Shown here piece after piece: positions 27,486 to 36,583 of a stretch of 64,000 nucleotides of DNA. Under the pieces are notes generated by a model. That model was not told the DNA's origin. It made no database searches and saw only the letters and a list, made by a program, of their open reading frames with translations. This DNA is from Treponema socranskii subsp. socranskii VPI DR56BR1116 = ATCC 35536 (GTDB lineage: Bacteria; Spirochaetota; Spirochaetia; Treponematales; Treponemataceae): contig NZ_AVQI01000020.1 in NCBI RefSeq assembly GCF_000468115.1, forward strand, positions 88,320-152,319, written 5' to 3'. How positions within the stretch are numbered: the first letter of the stretch is position 1; each line of letters opens with the position of its first letter. The translations under genes were made by a program, and so were the position numbers.

Positions 27486-28322
27486 ATGATACGCAAACAA
27501 AAAACTACGACAATGATTTATACCGTTAATACGATTTTAGGATTGCTGTATGTGGCGCCGCTTCTGTGGATGGTCGCTTCATCGTTTAAACCGGAAAACC
27601 GTATCTTTGCCGATATGACTCACGGTCTCCGTGCGTTTATTCCGTTGGATTTTACGCTCGAAAATTACCGTGAAGTTTTCGTGCGCAGCAATTTGATCCG
27701 CTATATCGGTAACAGTTTGTTTTACGTAAGTGTGCTTGTTTTTTTGAGTATGCTTATCAATTCCATGTGCGGATATGCGCTTGCAAAATTTCGCTTTAAA
27801 GGAAAAAATATCATCTTTACAATCGTCATTGCGCTTTTCGTACTGCCGCTTGAGAGTATTATTTTAGCACTCTATTGGGTCGTCAATCGGATCGGATGGA
27901 ACGATTCATACCGTGCACTTATCATTCCGTTTGCGGCGAAGTGTTTCGATATTTATCTTTTTCGGCAATTTTTTCTCGATGTTCCCGATGATTTTATCGA
28001 AGCGGCGGCTATCGACGGCGCGGATCCCATCAAAACGTTTTTCGCTTTGATAGTTCCGATCTCCGGACCCGTGTTCGCGACGGTTTTAATTCTCGACTAC
28101 GTTGCCTATTGGTCGGATTTTATGTGGCCGCTTCTTGTGACGCTGTCTCCCGGAAAGCGTACCGTACAGTTGGGCTTGCAGGCATTCTTTACCGAGCCGC
28201 CGATCTATTATGGCCCGATTATGGCCGCCCTCGTGGTTTCCGTTATCCCGATGGTAGTGATGTTCGTGTTTTTCCAAAAGTATTACGTACAGGGTATTGC
28301 TGCGACCGGCATTAAAGGATAA
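27486..28322 (+). CDS. CUT1-type sugar ABC importer, permease 2
   Basis: 278 residues of the MalG/UgpE class. It has FSF-like helix packing, the loop FTLENYREVFVRSNLIRYIG, and the coupling motif DDFIEAAAIDGADPIKTFFALIVP. It ends in the usual YVQGIAATGIKG. No ATPase gene follows, so the importer must borrow a shared MsmX/UgpC-type ATPase encoded elsewhere; the only such sequence in this window is the broken piece at 46290. Confidence 0.92.
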   Translation: MIRKQKTTTMIYTVNTILGLLYVAPLLWMVASSFKPENRIFADMTHGLRAFIPLDFTLENYREVFVRSNLIRYIGNSLFYVSVLVFLSMLINSMCGYALAKFRFKGKNIIFTIVIALFVLPLESIILALYWVVNRIGWNDSYRALIIPFAAKCFDIYLFRQFFLDVPDDFIEAAAIDGADPIKTFFALIVPISGPVFATVLILDYVAYWSDFMWPLLVTLSPGKRTVQLGLQAFFTEPPIYYGPIMAALVVSVIPMVVMFVFFQKYYVQGIAATGIKG

Positions 28323-28332
28323 TGCGACCGTG

Positions 28333-28354
28333 CCCGGCTGTGTGATATGCCGGG
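28333..28354 (+). terminator. Weak hairpin after the fructan importer operon
   Basis: 6-base stem CCCGGC / GCCGGG with a 10-base loop, 11 bases after the stop codon. There is no T-run. Confidence 0.35.
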
Positions 28355-28362
28355 TCTGTCGA

Positions 28363-28391
28363 TTGACACGAGTTCGCTTCGCCGCTACCAT
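28363..28391 (+). promoter_or_regulatory. Promoter of the HAD phosphatase gene, predicted leaderless
   Basis: TTGACA (28363-28368), 17-base spacer, TACCAT (28386-28391), then 6 bases to ATG 28398. There is no Shine-Dalgarno sequence. The other in-frame ATG, at 28347, lies upstream of this promoter. Confidence 0.55.
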
Positions 28392-28397
28392 TCGTTC

Positions 28398-29240
28398 ATG
28401 ATGCACGAAAAACTGCCGCACGGGAAACTTGCCGTCAAACTCATCGCACTCGATTTGGACGATACGCTTTTAAACCGCGATTTGACGATTTCGCCGCGTA
28501 CGGTTTCCGCGCTGCGCGCCGCCGCTGCACGGAGCATCTTTGTTGTCATCTGTTCCGGACGCGCGGAAAGTGGCATCCTTCCGTTTGTCAGGCGGCTCGA
28601 CATCGCAGGTTTGCAAACCGGCAGATACGTCATCGCGCTCAACGGAGCGGTTGTATTCGATTTGCACACGCGCGAGCCGCTCCTCTCAAAAAAGCTTGAC
28701 GGCAACGTACTCTTGGAAATATTTCGCGAAGCGGAAAAACGCGGACTTTGTGCGCAAGTGTACAGTGCTTCTACGATCTATGCTTCCGTCGATACAAAAT
28801 GGTCGCACCTCGATTCGGATATTTCGGGGCTTCCGCTGAAAGTCGTCGACGATTTTCCGTCGTTTTTGAAGCGCGGATATGCAAAGATGCTGATTTCCGC
28901 GGATCCGAAAGATATCGATGACTTTATTCCCTTCCTGCGCGAAAAATTTCGCGGCAAAGCCGACTTCTTTATCAGTAAGCCGTTTTTTCTCGAAGTGATG
29001 CCGCCGGACTGCGGCAAGGGCGAAGCGGTGCTCTACCTTGCGCAAAAGCTCGGCATAGCGCGAAGCGAAACGATGGCGTTCGGCGACAGCATGAATGACG
29101 AATCGATGCTTCGCATGACGGCGCACGGAGTCGCGATGTCGAACGGTCTTCCGCAGATTCGGGAAGCGGCCGCGTACGTGACGCGCAAAAGCAACGATGA
29201 AGACGGCATTGCCGATTTTCTCGAAGCCTTTGTATTGTAG
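28398..29240 (+). CDS. Cof-type HAD-superfamily sugar-phosphate phosphatase
   Basis: 280 residues. Motif I LIALDLDDTLL holds the nucleophile and acid aspartates, motif II is VVICSGR, and the Cof-type C2 cap lies between. Motif IV is MAFGDSMNDESMLRM, and the family ending GVAMSNG(L)PQIREAAAYVT is present. Such enzymes dephosphorylate sugar phosphates, flavin mononucleotide and similar small molecules with broad specificity. ATG 28398 is chosen because a promoter lies just before it; an alternative ATG follows at 28401. It is not part of the sugar operon upstream, given its own promoter. Confidence 0.88.
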   Translation: MMHEKLPHGKLAVKLIALDLDDTLLNRDLTISPRTVSALRAAAARSIFVVICSGRAESGILPFVRRLDIAGLQTGRYVIALNGAVVFDLHTREPLLSKKLDGNVLLEIFREAEKRGLCAQVYSASTIYASVDTKWSHLDSDISGLPLKVVDDFPSFLKRGYAKMLISADPKDIDDFIPFLREKFRGKADFFISKPFFLEVMPPDCGKGEAVLYLAQKLGIARSETMAFGDSMNDESMLRMTAHGVAMSNGLPQIREAAAYVTRKSNDEDGIADFLEAFVL

Positions 29241-29378
29241 CAGGTCCCTCCGTGATCGCTGTAGCTCGGCGAAAATCGACAAACGCGCCGCAGAGTTCCG
29301 GAATAATTAACCGCTCCGCGCGAATAAATCGAAGCGGGTATCTAAAAGCCGAGCTGTTATCCTTTGTTCAAAACGTGC

Positions 29379-29384
29379 TATACT
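29379..29384 (+). promoter_or_regulatory. Extended -10 promoter of the zinc-ribbon membrane gene, predicted leaderless
   Basis: TGC followed by TATACT (29379-29384), with 6 bases to ATG 29391. No ribosome site is present. The -35 region is weak. Confidence 0.5.
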
Positions 29385-29390
29385 TTCCGT

Positions 29391-29795
29391 ATGCTCGATT
29401 ATATTTTGATCGGATGTGCGGCACTTATTATTATCTTTGCGCTGCGGTATTTTATTAAATTGACGGAACGCGATAAGCGTAAAACGGCCGGTACGCGGCA
29501 AAAGATGTATTCGTTTGCGAATTGTCCGCTTTGCGCTTCGCCGTTATACAAAGAAGATTTGTATTCTCGCGTGTTCCGGCCGATGACGGTAAGCGATCAG
29601 CGCTGCATCATCCTCGGTTGTCCGCACTGTTATCCGAAACCCGAGCCGGGTGTAAAACGGGTATGTCCCGTATGTCATAAAGAAGTTCCGCCGGAGGGAC
29701 ACCTCGTCGCACGACTTTTTAATAAAACGAAGGACGGTAAAAAGCACGTCATCGTTACCGGCTGCTCTGTGTGCTGCAAATACGAACCGTCGTGA
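29391..29795 (+). CDS. Membrane-anchored zinc-ribbon protein of unknown function
   Basis: 134 residues. One N-terminal transmembrane helix (MLDYILIGCAALIIIFALRY) is followed by a cytoplasmic or periplasmic part with paired cysteines: CPLC at about residue 44, CPHC, CPVC and CSVCC, spaced like two zinc ribbons. I recognise no named family. The gene stands alone, with its own -10 box directly before ATG 29391; the longer in-frame start at 29364 would precede that promoter. Confidence 0.7.
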   Translation: MLDYILIGCAALIIIFALRYFIKLTERDKRKTAGTRQKMYSFANCPLCASPLYKEDLYSRVFRPMTVSDQRCIILGCPHCYPKPEPGVKRVCPVCHKEVPPEGHLVARLFNKTKDGKKHVIVTGCSVCCKYEPS

Positions 29796-29862
29796 AAAAT
29801 GCGCCGCGTTTTTTGTATTTTGTTTATAAATTGCGATTCGGCTTATGTTGCGATGCGGTTGA

Positions 29863-29892
29863 TTGACATATTTTCGGATCGCGGTTTATAAT
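29863..29892 (+). promoter_or_regulatory. Promoter of the larA-like gene
   Basis: TTGACA (29863-29868), 18-base spacer, TATAAT (29887-29892). It would give a leader of about 160 bases containing the 20-base motif shared with 832-851 (here 29934-29953), followed by an ATACCC/GGGTAT stem. Confidence 0.6.
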
Positions 29893-30058
29893 AAATTCAG
29901 CTGCCGGATTTTGTACTGCAAAGCCTTTTATCCGTGCGGATGGTTTAATACCCGAGTGCTCTGCGCCGCGACAAAGGGTATCAAAGCCGACTGTAACTAC
30001 CTTATAAAGAACGACATACTCCGATATTTTGCGCCGGGGCATGTCGAATGGAGTGTGT

Positions 30059-31330
30059 ATGAATCTGTCGTTTCCATACGGAAAAGAATTTTTGAAAATC
30101 GATATTCCCGACGAACGCTTAAAGGGCGTCATCGTTTCGAACCTTCATCACTATACGGCAAAAAATACGCCGGAAGCGCTCGTCGCCGAAGCGCTTGAAA
30201 ATCCCGTCGGTACGAAAAAACTTTCGGAACTCGCCGAAGGGAAAAACAATATCGTACTCATCGCAAGCGATCATACGCGCCCCGTTCCGAGCAAAGTAAT
30301 CGTTCCGCCGATGCTTGCCGAAATCCGAAAAGGAAACCCGAACGCCGACATTACGATTCTCATTTCGACCGGCTGTCACAGGCTTTCGACAAAAGAAGAA
30401 CTCATCGATAAATTCGGCGAAGAGATCGTCAAGAACGAAAAAATCGTCGTTCACGACTGCGACAATTCTCCGCTCGTAAAAATCGGAACGCTGCCGAGCG
30501 GCGGCGAGTGCATTATCAATAAACTCGCCGTAGAAGCGGATCTGCTCGTCGCGGAAGGCTTTATCGAACCGCATTTTTTTGCCGGTTTTTCGGGCGGGCG
30601 CAAAAGCGTGCTTCCCGGCGTGGCGAGTCGCACAACTGTGCTTGCAAATCACTGTTCCGAATTCATCGCCGACGTGCATTCTCGTACCGGTATCCTCGAA
30701 GGAAATCCGATTCACAAAGATATGGTGTGGGCAGCACACGCGGCGAAACTCGCGTTTATCGTCAACGTCGTCATCAACGAAAAAAAAGAAGCGATCTATG
30801 CGGTTGCAGGAGATGTCGAATCGGCACATAAAAAAGGCTGCGATTTCCTTTCGTCGCTGTGTAAAGTCGATGCGCTGCCGGCGGACATCGTCATATCGAC
30901 GAACGGCGGCTATCCGCTCGATCAAAATATTTACCAAGCGATAAAAGGCATGACGGCGGCGGAAGCGACGGTCAAAAAAGGCGGCGTTATCATCATGCTT
31001 GCAAAGTCGAACGACGGTCACGGAGGCGAAGGATTTTATCACCAGATGGCCGACGAGCCGGATATTCAAAAGACGCTCAATCTTTTTATGAGCCGCGGCA
31101 GAAACGAAACGAAGCCCGATCAATGGCAGACTCAGATTTTTATCCGCATTTTACAAAAGGCGCGCGTGATTTACGTTTCGGACGCTCCCGATGAAACGGT
31201 GCGCGCTCTGCACATGATCCCCGCGCACAGCCTCGAAACGGCGATGAAGGAAGCCGAAAAACTCTGCGGTAATCCGAATGCTGCGGTGACGGCGATCCCC
31301 GACGGCGTGTCGGTCATGGTTATCGAGTAA
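30059..31330 (+). CDS. larA: LarA-type nickel-dependent racemase
   Basis: 423 residues. The residues that hold the nickel-pincer nucleotide in Lactobacillus lactate racemase are in place: SDHTRP (D71-P75), TGCHR (H107), EPHFFAGFSGGRKSVLPG with H172 and cofactor-bearing K182, and H198. The family racemises lactate or other 2-hydroxy acids. The cofactor needs LarB, LarC and LarE, none of which is in the window. ATG 30059 has GGAG 7 bases upstream. A structured leader of about 160 bases precedes it. Confidence 0.85.
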   Translation: MNLSFPYGKEFLKIDIPDERLKGVIVSNLHHYTAKNTPEALVAEALENPVGTKKLSELAEGKNNIVLIASDHTRPVPSKVIVPPMLAEIRKGNPNADITILISTGCHRLSTKEELIDKFGEEIVKNEKIVVHDCDNSPLVKIGTLPSGGECIINKLAVEADLLVAEGFIEPHFFAGFSGGRKSVLPGVASRTTVLANHCSEFIADVHSRTGILEGNPIHKDMVWAAHAAKLAFIVNVVINEKKEAIYAVAGDVESAHKKGCDFLSSLCKVDALPADIVISTNGGYPLDQNIYQAIKGMTAAEATVKKGGVIIMLAKSNDGHGGEGFYHQMADEPDIQKTLNLFMSRGRNETKPDQWQTQIFIRILQKARVIYVSDAPDETVRALHMIPAHSLETAMKEAEKLCGNPNAAVTAIPDGVSVMVIE

Positions 31331-31458
31331 TACAACACGGCCGAGTATTTTCCGCTTTTGTGCGGTGCCCTGCCGGCTGCTCGATGACACACGACTGTCC
31401 GGCAAAACATTCACCGCTCGGCGCCCTGCGGATACTCGGTAAAACATCCGCCGATCGG

Positions 31459-31496
31459 AGCTGCCTGAAACCGAAGCTTTCGGGCAGCTTTTTTGC
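31459..31496 (+). terminator. Intrinsic terminator after larA
   Basis: 12-base stem AGCTGCCTGAAA / TTTCGGGCAGCT (one G-U pair) followed by six T, 128 bases after the larA stop. Confidence 0.85.
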
Positions 31497-31525
31497 TTTT
31501 TACAAGATTTCTTTTTTTATTATTT

Positions 31526-32431
31526 ATGGAAAAAATCATACAAAAAGTAATCGAAAATTATTTGTTTTTGCTTGCGGTCTTCGCCCTCGTCTATTTCAAT
31601 CAAAAGCGGGTCGGACGCGTATCGGTAAAAAAGCGGCGCGCGGTGTTTATCATGCTCATGCTCGCGCTTTGTTATTTGGCGTTTTTACTTTTGATTCAAG
31701 GAATGCATTGGAATCCGTATTTTGCGATTCCGGGTTTTATCGCGGTTGTTTTTACGGGATTTTTGCTCCGCCGCTATACGTGGCCTTTTAAAAGCCGCTG
31801 TCAAAAATGCGGAAAGCGATTGACGATTACGCAGATGCTCACAAACGATGAAAATATCTGCGGCGCATGTTTTATTGAAGCGCATCCGGAACTTGCGCCG
31901 AAAACGGAAGCCGATATTCAAAAAGAATTCGACGACGAATGGGCTGCGTGGAAACCCGACGAATACGTCGTACTGTGTTTTATCGTAAACGAGAGGGATC
32001 AGGTGCTGCTCATCGAACGGAAGCATATCGAAAAAGGATCGGGCAAAGTGTCGGGAGCTATGGGGCGTTTGAGAACGGGGGAAGATCCCGTCACTGCATG
32101 CAAACGGTGTGCGCTCGAAGAGACGGGCCTTGCTGTCGAAGAGGTGCGCTGTCACGGAAGATTGAACTTCGCTCTGCCCGGCCGCGACTTGCGCTGCTAT
32201 GTGTTTGTCGCCGACGAGTTTGCCGGTACGATCCACGGGACGGATAAAAATCTGCCGTATTGGGTAAACGTCAAAAAATTGCCGTTCGGGAAAATGTCCG
32301 TCGACTGCCGCGTATGGCTTCCGATCGCCCTCGACCGCGGTTATTTCGATTATTACGGTACGTGCAACGAAAAAGGCTATGTTGTCAAAGATACGCTTCG
32401 CAGACAGCTCCCGGAAGGACCTTTTGCGTGA
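31526..32431 (+). CDS. Membrane-anchored zinc-ribbon Nudix-domain protein
   Basis: 301 residues in three parts. Residues 1-85 hold three predicted transmembrane helices. Residues 92-115 form a zinc ribbon (CQKC and CGAC). Residues about 140-290 are a Nudix hydrolase domain. The Nudix box G-x5-E-x7-R-E-U-x-E-E-x-G-U is read as GRLRTGEDPVTACKRCALEE plus TGL: the first glutamate of REU is replaced by cysteine, while the catalytic EE pair is kept. The family cleaves nucleoside diphosphates linked to another group. ATG 31526 lacks a ribosome site; a start at 31493 would fall in the terminator T-run. Confidence 0.75.
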   Translation: MEKIIQKVIENYLFLLAVFALVYFNQKRVGRVSVKKRRAVFIMLMLALCYLAFLLLIQGMHWNPYFAIPGFIAVVFTGFLLRRYTWPFKSRCQKCGKRLTITQMLTNDENICGACFIEAHPELAPKTEADIQKEFDDEWAAWKPDEYVVLCFIVNERDQVLLIERKHIEKGSGKVSGAMGRLRTGEDPVTACKRCALEETGLAVEEVRCHGRLNFALPGRDLRCYVFVADEFAGTIHGTDKNLPYWVNVKKLPFGKMSVDCRVWLPIALDRGYFDYYGTCNEKGYVVKDTLRRQLPEGPFA

Positions 32432-32567
32432 TAGGCGGTATCGATCGCCGCAGTGCGGCAGCTGTCGAGAACGCGCCGATTTTTTCGTTACACGTTTTGT
32501 CGGCGAATACGGTTTTTTGTACGGTTGATTTATTATATAATTCCCTCAAAAAAATTAAAAAAAACGC

Positions 32568-32594
32568 TAATGTCTTTTTGCCGAATTCCGATGA
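32568..32594 (+). promoter_or_regulatory. Candidate sigma-28 (flagellar) promoter of flaB
   Basis: TAAT (32568-32571), 15-base spacer, TCCGATGA (32587-32594). The sigma-28 pattern is TAAA-N15-GCCGATAA. It lies 75 bases upstream of the flagellin start. A sigma-70-like TATAAT at 32536 is an alternative. Confidence 0.5.
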
Positions 32595-32668
32595 TTAGTA
32601 TGTAAGGTGATAAAACCAAAACAAGCCGAGTACGGTTTGTCTGATACCAAAGCTGAAGGAGATTACTT

Positions 32669-33529
32669 ATGGTTATCAATCACAATATGAGCGCTATGTT
32701 TGCAACTCGCGCTGAGGGACTCACGGAGGTTTCCCAACAGAAAGACATGGAAAAGCTGTCCTCTGGTATGAGAATAAACCGTGCAGGAGACGATGCTTCC
32801 GGCCTTGCCGTTTCCGAAAAAATGCGCAGCCAGATCCGCGGCTTGAATCAAGCGTCGACGAACGCGCAGAACGGCATTTCGTTCATTCAGACGACGGAAG
32901 GTTATCTGCAGGAAACGACCGACATCATCCAGCGCATCCGTGAACTGGCTGTTCAGTCTTCCAACGGTATTTACAGCGCGGAAGACCGCATGCAGATCCA
33001 AGTCGAAGTTTCTTCGCTCATTGCCGAAGTCGATCGCGTTGCAAGCGCGGCGCAGTTTAACGGCATGAACATGCTTACCGGCCGCTTTGCCCGCCCGACG
33101 GGAGAAAACACGGTCACCGGTTCGATGTGGTTCCACATCGGCGCAAACATGGATCAGCGCACGCAAGTCTACATCGGCACGATGTCGGCGATGGCGCTCG
33201 GTTTGCGCAACGTCGGCGACGAATCGATTATGACGCTTGAAACGCCGGATGAAGCGAACCGCGCAATCGGTACGCTCGACGAAGCGATTAAAAAGATCAA
33301 CAAACAGCGTGCCGACCTCGGTGCATATCAAAACCGCCTCGAAAAGACGATCGTCGGTCTTGATATCGGTGCGGAAAACCTCCAAGCATCGGAGAGCCGC
33401 ATCCGCGACGCCAACATGGCAAAAGAAACGGTTAACTTCACGAGAGACAACGTTCTCTCACAGGCTGGCACGGCTATGATCGCACAAGCGAACCAATCTA
33501 GCCAAAATGTGCTGAGCTTACTTCGGTGA
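32669..33529 (+). CDS. flaB: Periplasmic flagellar core flagellin
   Basis: 286 residues, the usual length of spirochaete FlaB proteins. The N-terminal D0/D1 helices are conserved ([34 protein letters not shown]), as is the C-terminal D0 ([20 protein letters not shown]). The variable middle is short, as in other FlaB proteins. It builds the filament core inside the periplasm. AAGGAG stands 7 bases before ATG. It forms a single-gene unit with a candidate sigma-28 promoter and a strong terminator. This gene is the best evidence that the host is a spirochaete; most species carry further flaB and flaA genes elsewhere. Confidence 0.96.
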   Translation: MVINHNMSAMFATRAEGLTEVSQQKDMEKLSSGMRINRAGDDASGLAVSEKMRSQIRGLNQASTNAQNGISFIQTTEGYLQETTDIIQRIRELAVQSSNGIYSAEDRMQIQVEVSSLIAEVDRVASAAQFNGMNMLTGRFARPTGENTVTGSMWFHIGANMDQRTQVYIGTMSAMALGLRNVGDESIMTLETPDEANRAIGTLDEAIKKINKQRADLGAYQNRLEKTIVGLDIGAENLQASESRIRDANMAKETVNFTRDNVLSQAGTAMIAQANQSSQNVLSLLR

Positions 33530-33561
33530 AATTGTCGTAAACGGCAGAAACCGATAAACAC

Positions 33562-33609
33562 AGCTGCTCCGAACGTTCCGAAATCGAACGCGGCGGAGCG
33601 GCTTTTTTG
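33562..33609 (+). terminator. Intrinsic terminator of flaB
   Basis: Outer stem AGCTGCTCCG / CGGAGCGGCT, inner stem CGTTC / GAACG, then six T. The 79-base segment 33541-33619 recurs with few changes at 46561-46639. Confidence 0.85.
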
Positions 33610-33665
33610 TTTTTAAAGGGGAGATGTACAGAGTAGCAATAAATTTAAGGGTAAAAAGTGCGCTC

Positions 33666-33694
33666 TTGACTATTTAATCGATAAGCAATATTAT
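33666..33694 (+). promoter_or_regulatory. Promoter of the initiator tRNA gene
   Basis: TTGACT (33666-33671), 17-base spacer, TATTAT (33689-33694), 16 bases before the tRNA. Confidence 0.65.
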
Positions 33695-33709
33695 ATATAG
33701 AACATACGA

Positions 33710-33782
33710 CGCGGGGTAGAGCAGTTGGCAGCTCGTCGGGCTCATAACCCGGAGGCCGCAGGTTCAAGTCCTGCCCCCGCTA
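33710..33782 (+). tRNA. Initiator tRNA-fMet (CAU)
   Basis: 73-base cloverleaf with anticodon CAT. The anticodon stem has the three consecutive G-C pairs (GGG/CCC) and the first acceptor position is a C-T mismatch, both marks of initiator tRNA rather than elongator Met. The sequence resembles E. coli tRNA-fMet at the 5' end and T-loop (GTTCAAGTC). The 3' CCA is not encoded. Confidence 0.93.
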
Positions 33783-34002
33783 TATTGCTAAGTTGTTATG
33801 AAGTGTGTCGGCGAAATTACACACAAAGATGTAAAGCATTTTTTCCGGTGATCACGTACAGAAGTTGGCTTCTAAGATGTAAACTCAAGTATCGAAACAA
33901 TCACAATATTTCTCAAATGAGTTTATTATAATGAAGTAATTTATTTGCCTAGAGTCGCTTTTTTTTACAGGTTACTCATCCGCTTGTTAGCACTATTTTC
34001 TG

Positions 34003-34031
34003 TTGACAAAAGATCAAGTTTCGCATAGCAT
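34003..34031 (+). promoter_or_regulatory. Promoter of the RND/LolA/OMP operon
   Basis: TTGACA (34003-34008), 17-base spacer, TAGCAT (34026-34031). It is the only feature I can see in the 310 bases between the tRNA and the RND gene. Confidence 0.6.
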
Positions 34032-34092
34032 ATTTAATGATGTAGTTAGCAATGTATAACTTTTAAGCGTGTACGTTTTATCGGGGAATAGT

Positions 34093-36537
34093 ATGACGGT
34101 AAACAAAATCAATGTGCGGTTCGAAAAAATCGGACGTTTTCAAATAAAGCATCGGACGGCATTTTTAATCGCAATCGCCCTTATCACGCTTGCGGGCTTT
34201 GCCGGCTTGCCGAGGTTTAAATCGGAAGACGACGAAGATCAGTGGATTACCAATTCCAAAGAGCAAAAAGCCGCAAACGACAGATTTAAAGAATTGTTCG
34301 GAAACACCGACGTCGTCGCCGTGCTCGTCGAAGCCGACGACGTGTTCGCTCCCGAAGTGCTTTCTGCGATCGACCGGCTCGGCAAGCGCCTCGAAGCGGA
34401 AGTACCGTTCGCGGATGAAGTTACGTCGCTTATGCGTTTGACCGTTTCGCAAGGCACGGAAGAAGGTATCGAAGTCAGTAATCCGTTTAAAGACGGCATC
34501 CCCGGCGGCGGCAAAGCACTTTCGCAGATGACGGAAAAAGAACGCGCGGAACTCGCCGAAAAAAAAGCGTTTATCATGAGCCGCGAATCGCTCGTCAACA
34601 ATATCGTATCCGACGATGCAAAAGAAACGTGGGTGGTTCTTTCGCTGACGCCTTACGACGACGATTATGCGGATATGTACAAAGTCGGCGACGCTGCGAT
34701 CCCGATCGTCGAATCGGACGAATTTAAAAGCGATGCCTACACGTTCAAGGGAAGCGGCATGGGCTACACCGAAACCGAGGAGAGCCGCGCGGTAAAGCAC
34801 GATATGAAATGGCGCATCATTACGGGCTTTATCGTTATGCTCGTCTGTTTGATTTTATTCGTCCGTTCGGCGCGGGGAGTGCTCGTTCCGATCTTTGCGA
34901 CCGTCGGCGGTATCGGTACGGTATTCGGCTTTTCCGGCTGGTTCGGCATCATTGCCGGAGAAAATCTTCTGACACTGCCGATACTGCTTGGCATGGCGCT
35001 TTCCGTCGGTTATGCGATTCACTATATCAACGGATTCAATTACGAATTCCGCAGCTGCGGCAGCCGCAAAGCCGCTGCAATCGCCGCGGTGAAAACGACC
35101 GGTTGGCCGATTTTATTTACCGTCATCACGACGATGGCATCCTTTATTTCGTTTTTTACCGCCGGCATCGGTGCGCTGCGCTGGCTCGGCGGTACCTGTT
35201 CCGCGCTCGTCTTTGTCATCTATCTGTACGTCATCGTGCTGCTTCCGGTTTTGTACAGCTACGGAAAGGACTCCCCCGCGGCGGCAAAATCCGCTTCACA
35301 AAAAGCGCTCCGGAGGGAAGCGCGCATAAAAGCGTTCCACGAAAAAGTCGACGCCGTATACGGACGCTTCGGCGAACAAGTGCTCCGACACCGCATCCCG
35401 ATCCTCATCGTCGGCGGGACGATCGCAGCGGCATCCGTTTTCTATATGTTCCGCATTGAAGTGAATATGGATTACGTCGGCATGATGGGTAAAAAAGTTC
35501 CGTATGTCGCACGCATAATTTCCATTATGAATTCGAAACTCGGCAACCAATATTCGTACGAAGTGATGATCGAACTTCCCGAAGCCGACGCATTTAAAGA
35601 GCCCGAAAATATGCAGGCGCTTGACGATTTGGGAGCCGCTCTCGGCAAACTGAGGCTGACGAAAATATCGGGTACGAAGCCGCGCGTCACATCCGTAACC
35701 GACATCGTAAAAGAGATGAACCGCACGCTGAACGGCGACGATCCTGCGTTTTATACGATTCCGAAAGAGCGGGATTTTTTAACGCAGCTGTTATTCCTGT
35801 ACGAATTATCCGGCGGCGAAAATCTTTCCTCATGGATGAGCGAGGACTGCAGCACTGCATACGTACACGTCGAATTGAAAGAATACGATGCGAACGCAAT
35901 CGATGCGGACATAGTCGATGCGCGTTCTCTCGGCTCTCGTTATTTTCCGGACGCGAAAGTTTTCTGCATCGGCGAAATCGTCGGCTTTGCAACGATGAAT
36001 CACACGCTCGTTACCGGCGAATTGAAATCGCTCGGCGGTTCGTTTATAATAATTTTACTCCTTTTGATAATCGTGTTTTCGAGCATACATACGGGATTTA
36101 TCGGCATGATCCCGAACGCCGCCCCGGTACTGCTCGTCGGCGGGCTCATGGGCTTTTTCGGATATCCGCTCGATATGCTCACGATGACGATTATGCCGAT
36201 GATACTCGGCATTGCGGTCGACGATACGATCCACTTTACGAATCACGTCAAACTTGAATACGAGGCGACGGGCGATTATCACAGAGCGGTCGTCGATTCT
36301 TTTGTCAAGATCGGCCGATCGATGATTGCGACGACGGTTATCCTGTGCGCGATGTTTTCGATGTATATGTTCAGTTCGATAAGTATGCTGTTCCGCATCG
36401 GATTGCTGAGCGTCGTCGGACTCGCTGCAGCTCTTATCGCCGATTATACGTTGACGCCGGCACTGCTGTTTTCGGCAGAGTCGTTCGGAAAAGAAGCGGA
36501 TGCAAAAGAAAACAATGCGTCGAAACATGATAATTAA
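34093..36537 (+). CDS. RND/MMPL family exporter
   Basis: 814 residues with the duplicated RND layout: a transmembrane helix, a large periplasmic loop, and five or six more helices in each half. Signature regions are LLTLPILLGMALSVGYAIHY in the first half and MLTMTIMPMILGIAVDDTIH in the second, both typical of sterol-sensing-domain-like MMPL/HpnN transporters. It probably moves a lipid or hydrophobic molecule. The two downstream genes encode a LolA-like periplasmic carrier and an outer-membrane barrel, so the three may form one export path across the envelope. ATG 34093 has GGGGA 7 bases upstream. Confidence 0.88.
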   Translation: MTVNKINVRFEKIGRFQIKHRTAFLIAIALITLAGFAGLPRFKSEDDEDQWITNSKEQKAANDRFKELFGNTDVVAVLVEADDVFAPEVLSAIDRLGKRLEAEVPFADEVTSLMRLTVSQGTEEGIEVSNPFKDGIPGGGKALSQMTEKERAELAEKKAFIMSRESLVNNIVSDDAKETWVVLSLTPYDDDYADMYKVGDAAIPIVESDEFKSDAYTFKGSGMGYTETEESRAVKHDMKWRIITGFIVMLVCLILFVRSARGVLVPIFATVGGIGTVFGFSGWFGIIAGENLLTLPILLGMALSVGYAIHYINGFNYEFRSCGSRKAAAIAAVKTTGWPILFTVITTMASFISFFTAGIGALRWLGGTCSALVFVIYLYVIVLLPVLYSYGKDSPAAAKSASQKALRREARIKAFHEKVDAVYGRFGEQVLRHRIPILIVGGTIAAASVFYMFRIEVNMDYVGMMGKKVPYVARIISIMNSKLGNQYSYEVMIELPEADAFKEPENMQALDDLGAALGKLRLTKISGTKPRVTSVTDIVKEMNRTLNGDDPAFYTIPKERDFLTQLLFLYELSGGENLSSWMSEDCSTAYVHVELKEYDANAIDADIVDARSLGSRYFPDAKVFCIGEIVGFATMNHTLVTGELKSLGGSFIIILLLLIIVFSSIHTGFIGMIPNAAPVLLVGGLMGFFGYPLDMLTMTIMPMILGIAVDDTIHFTNHVKLEYEATGDYHRAVVDSFVKIGRSMIATTVILCAMFSMYMFSSISMLFRIGLLSVVGLAAALIADYTLTPALLFSAESFGKEADAKENNASKHDN

Positions 36538-36583
36538 TAACAATCGAACGATACGATAAACGATATTGATTTTGGAGGATACT

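Noticed and set aside
33725..33931. Open frame overlapping the tRNA-fMet gene
   Set aside because: It starts inside the tRNA and has no ribosome site or protein-like composition.
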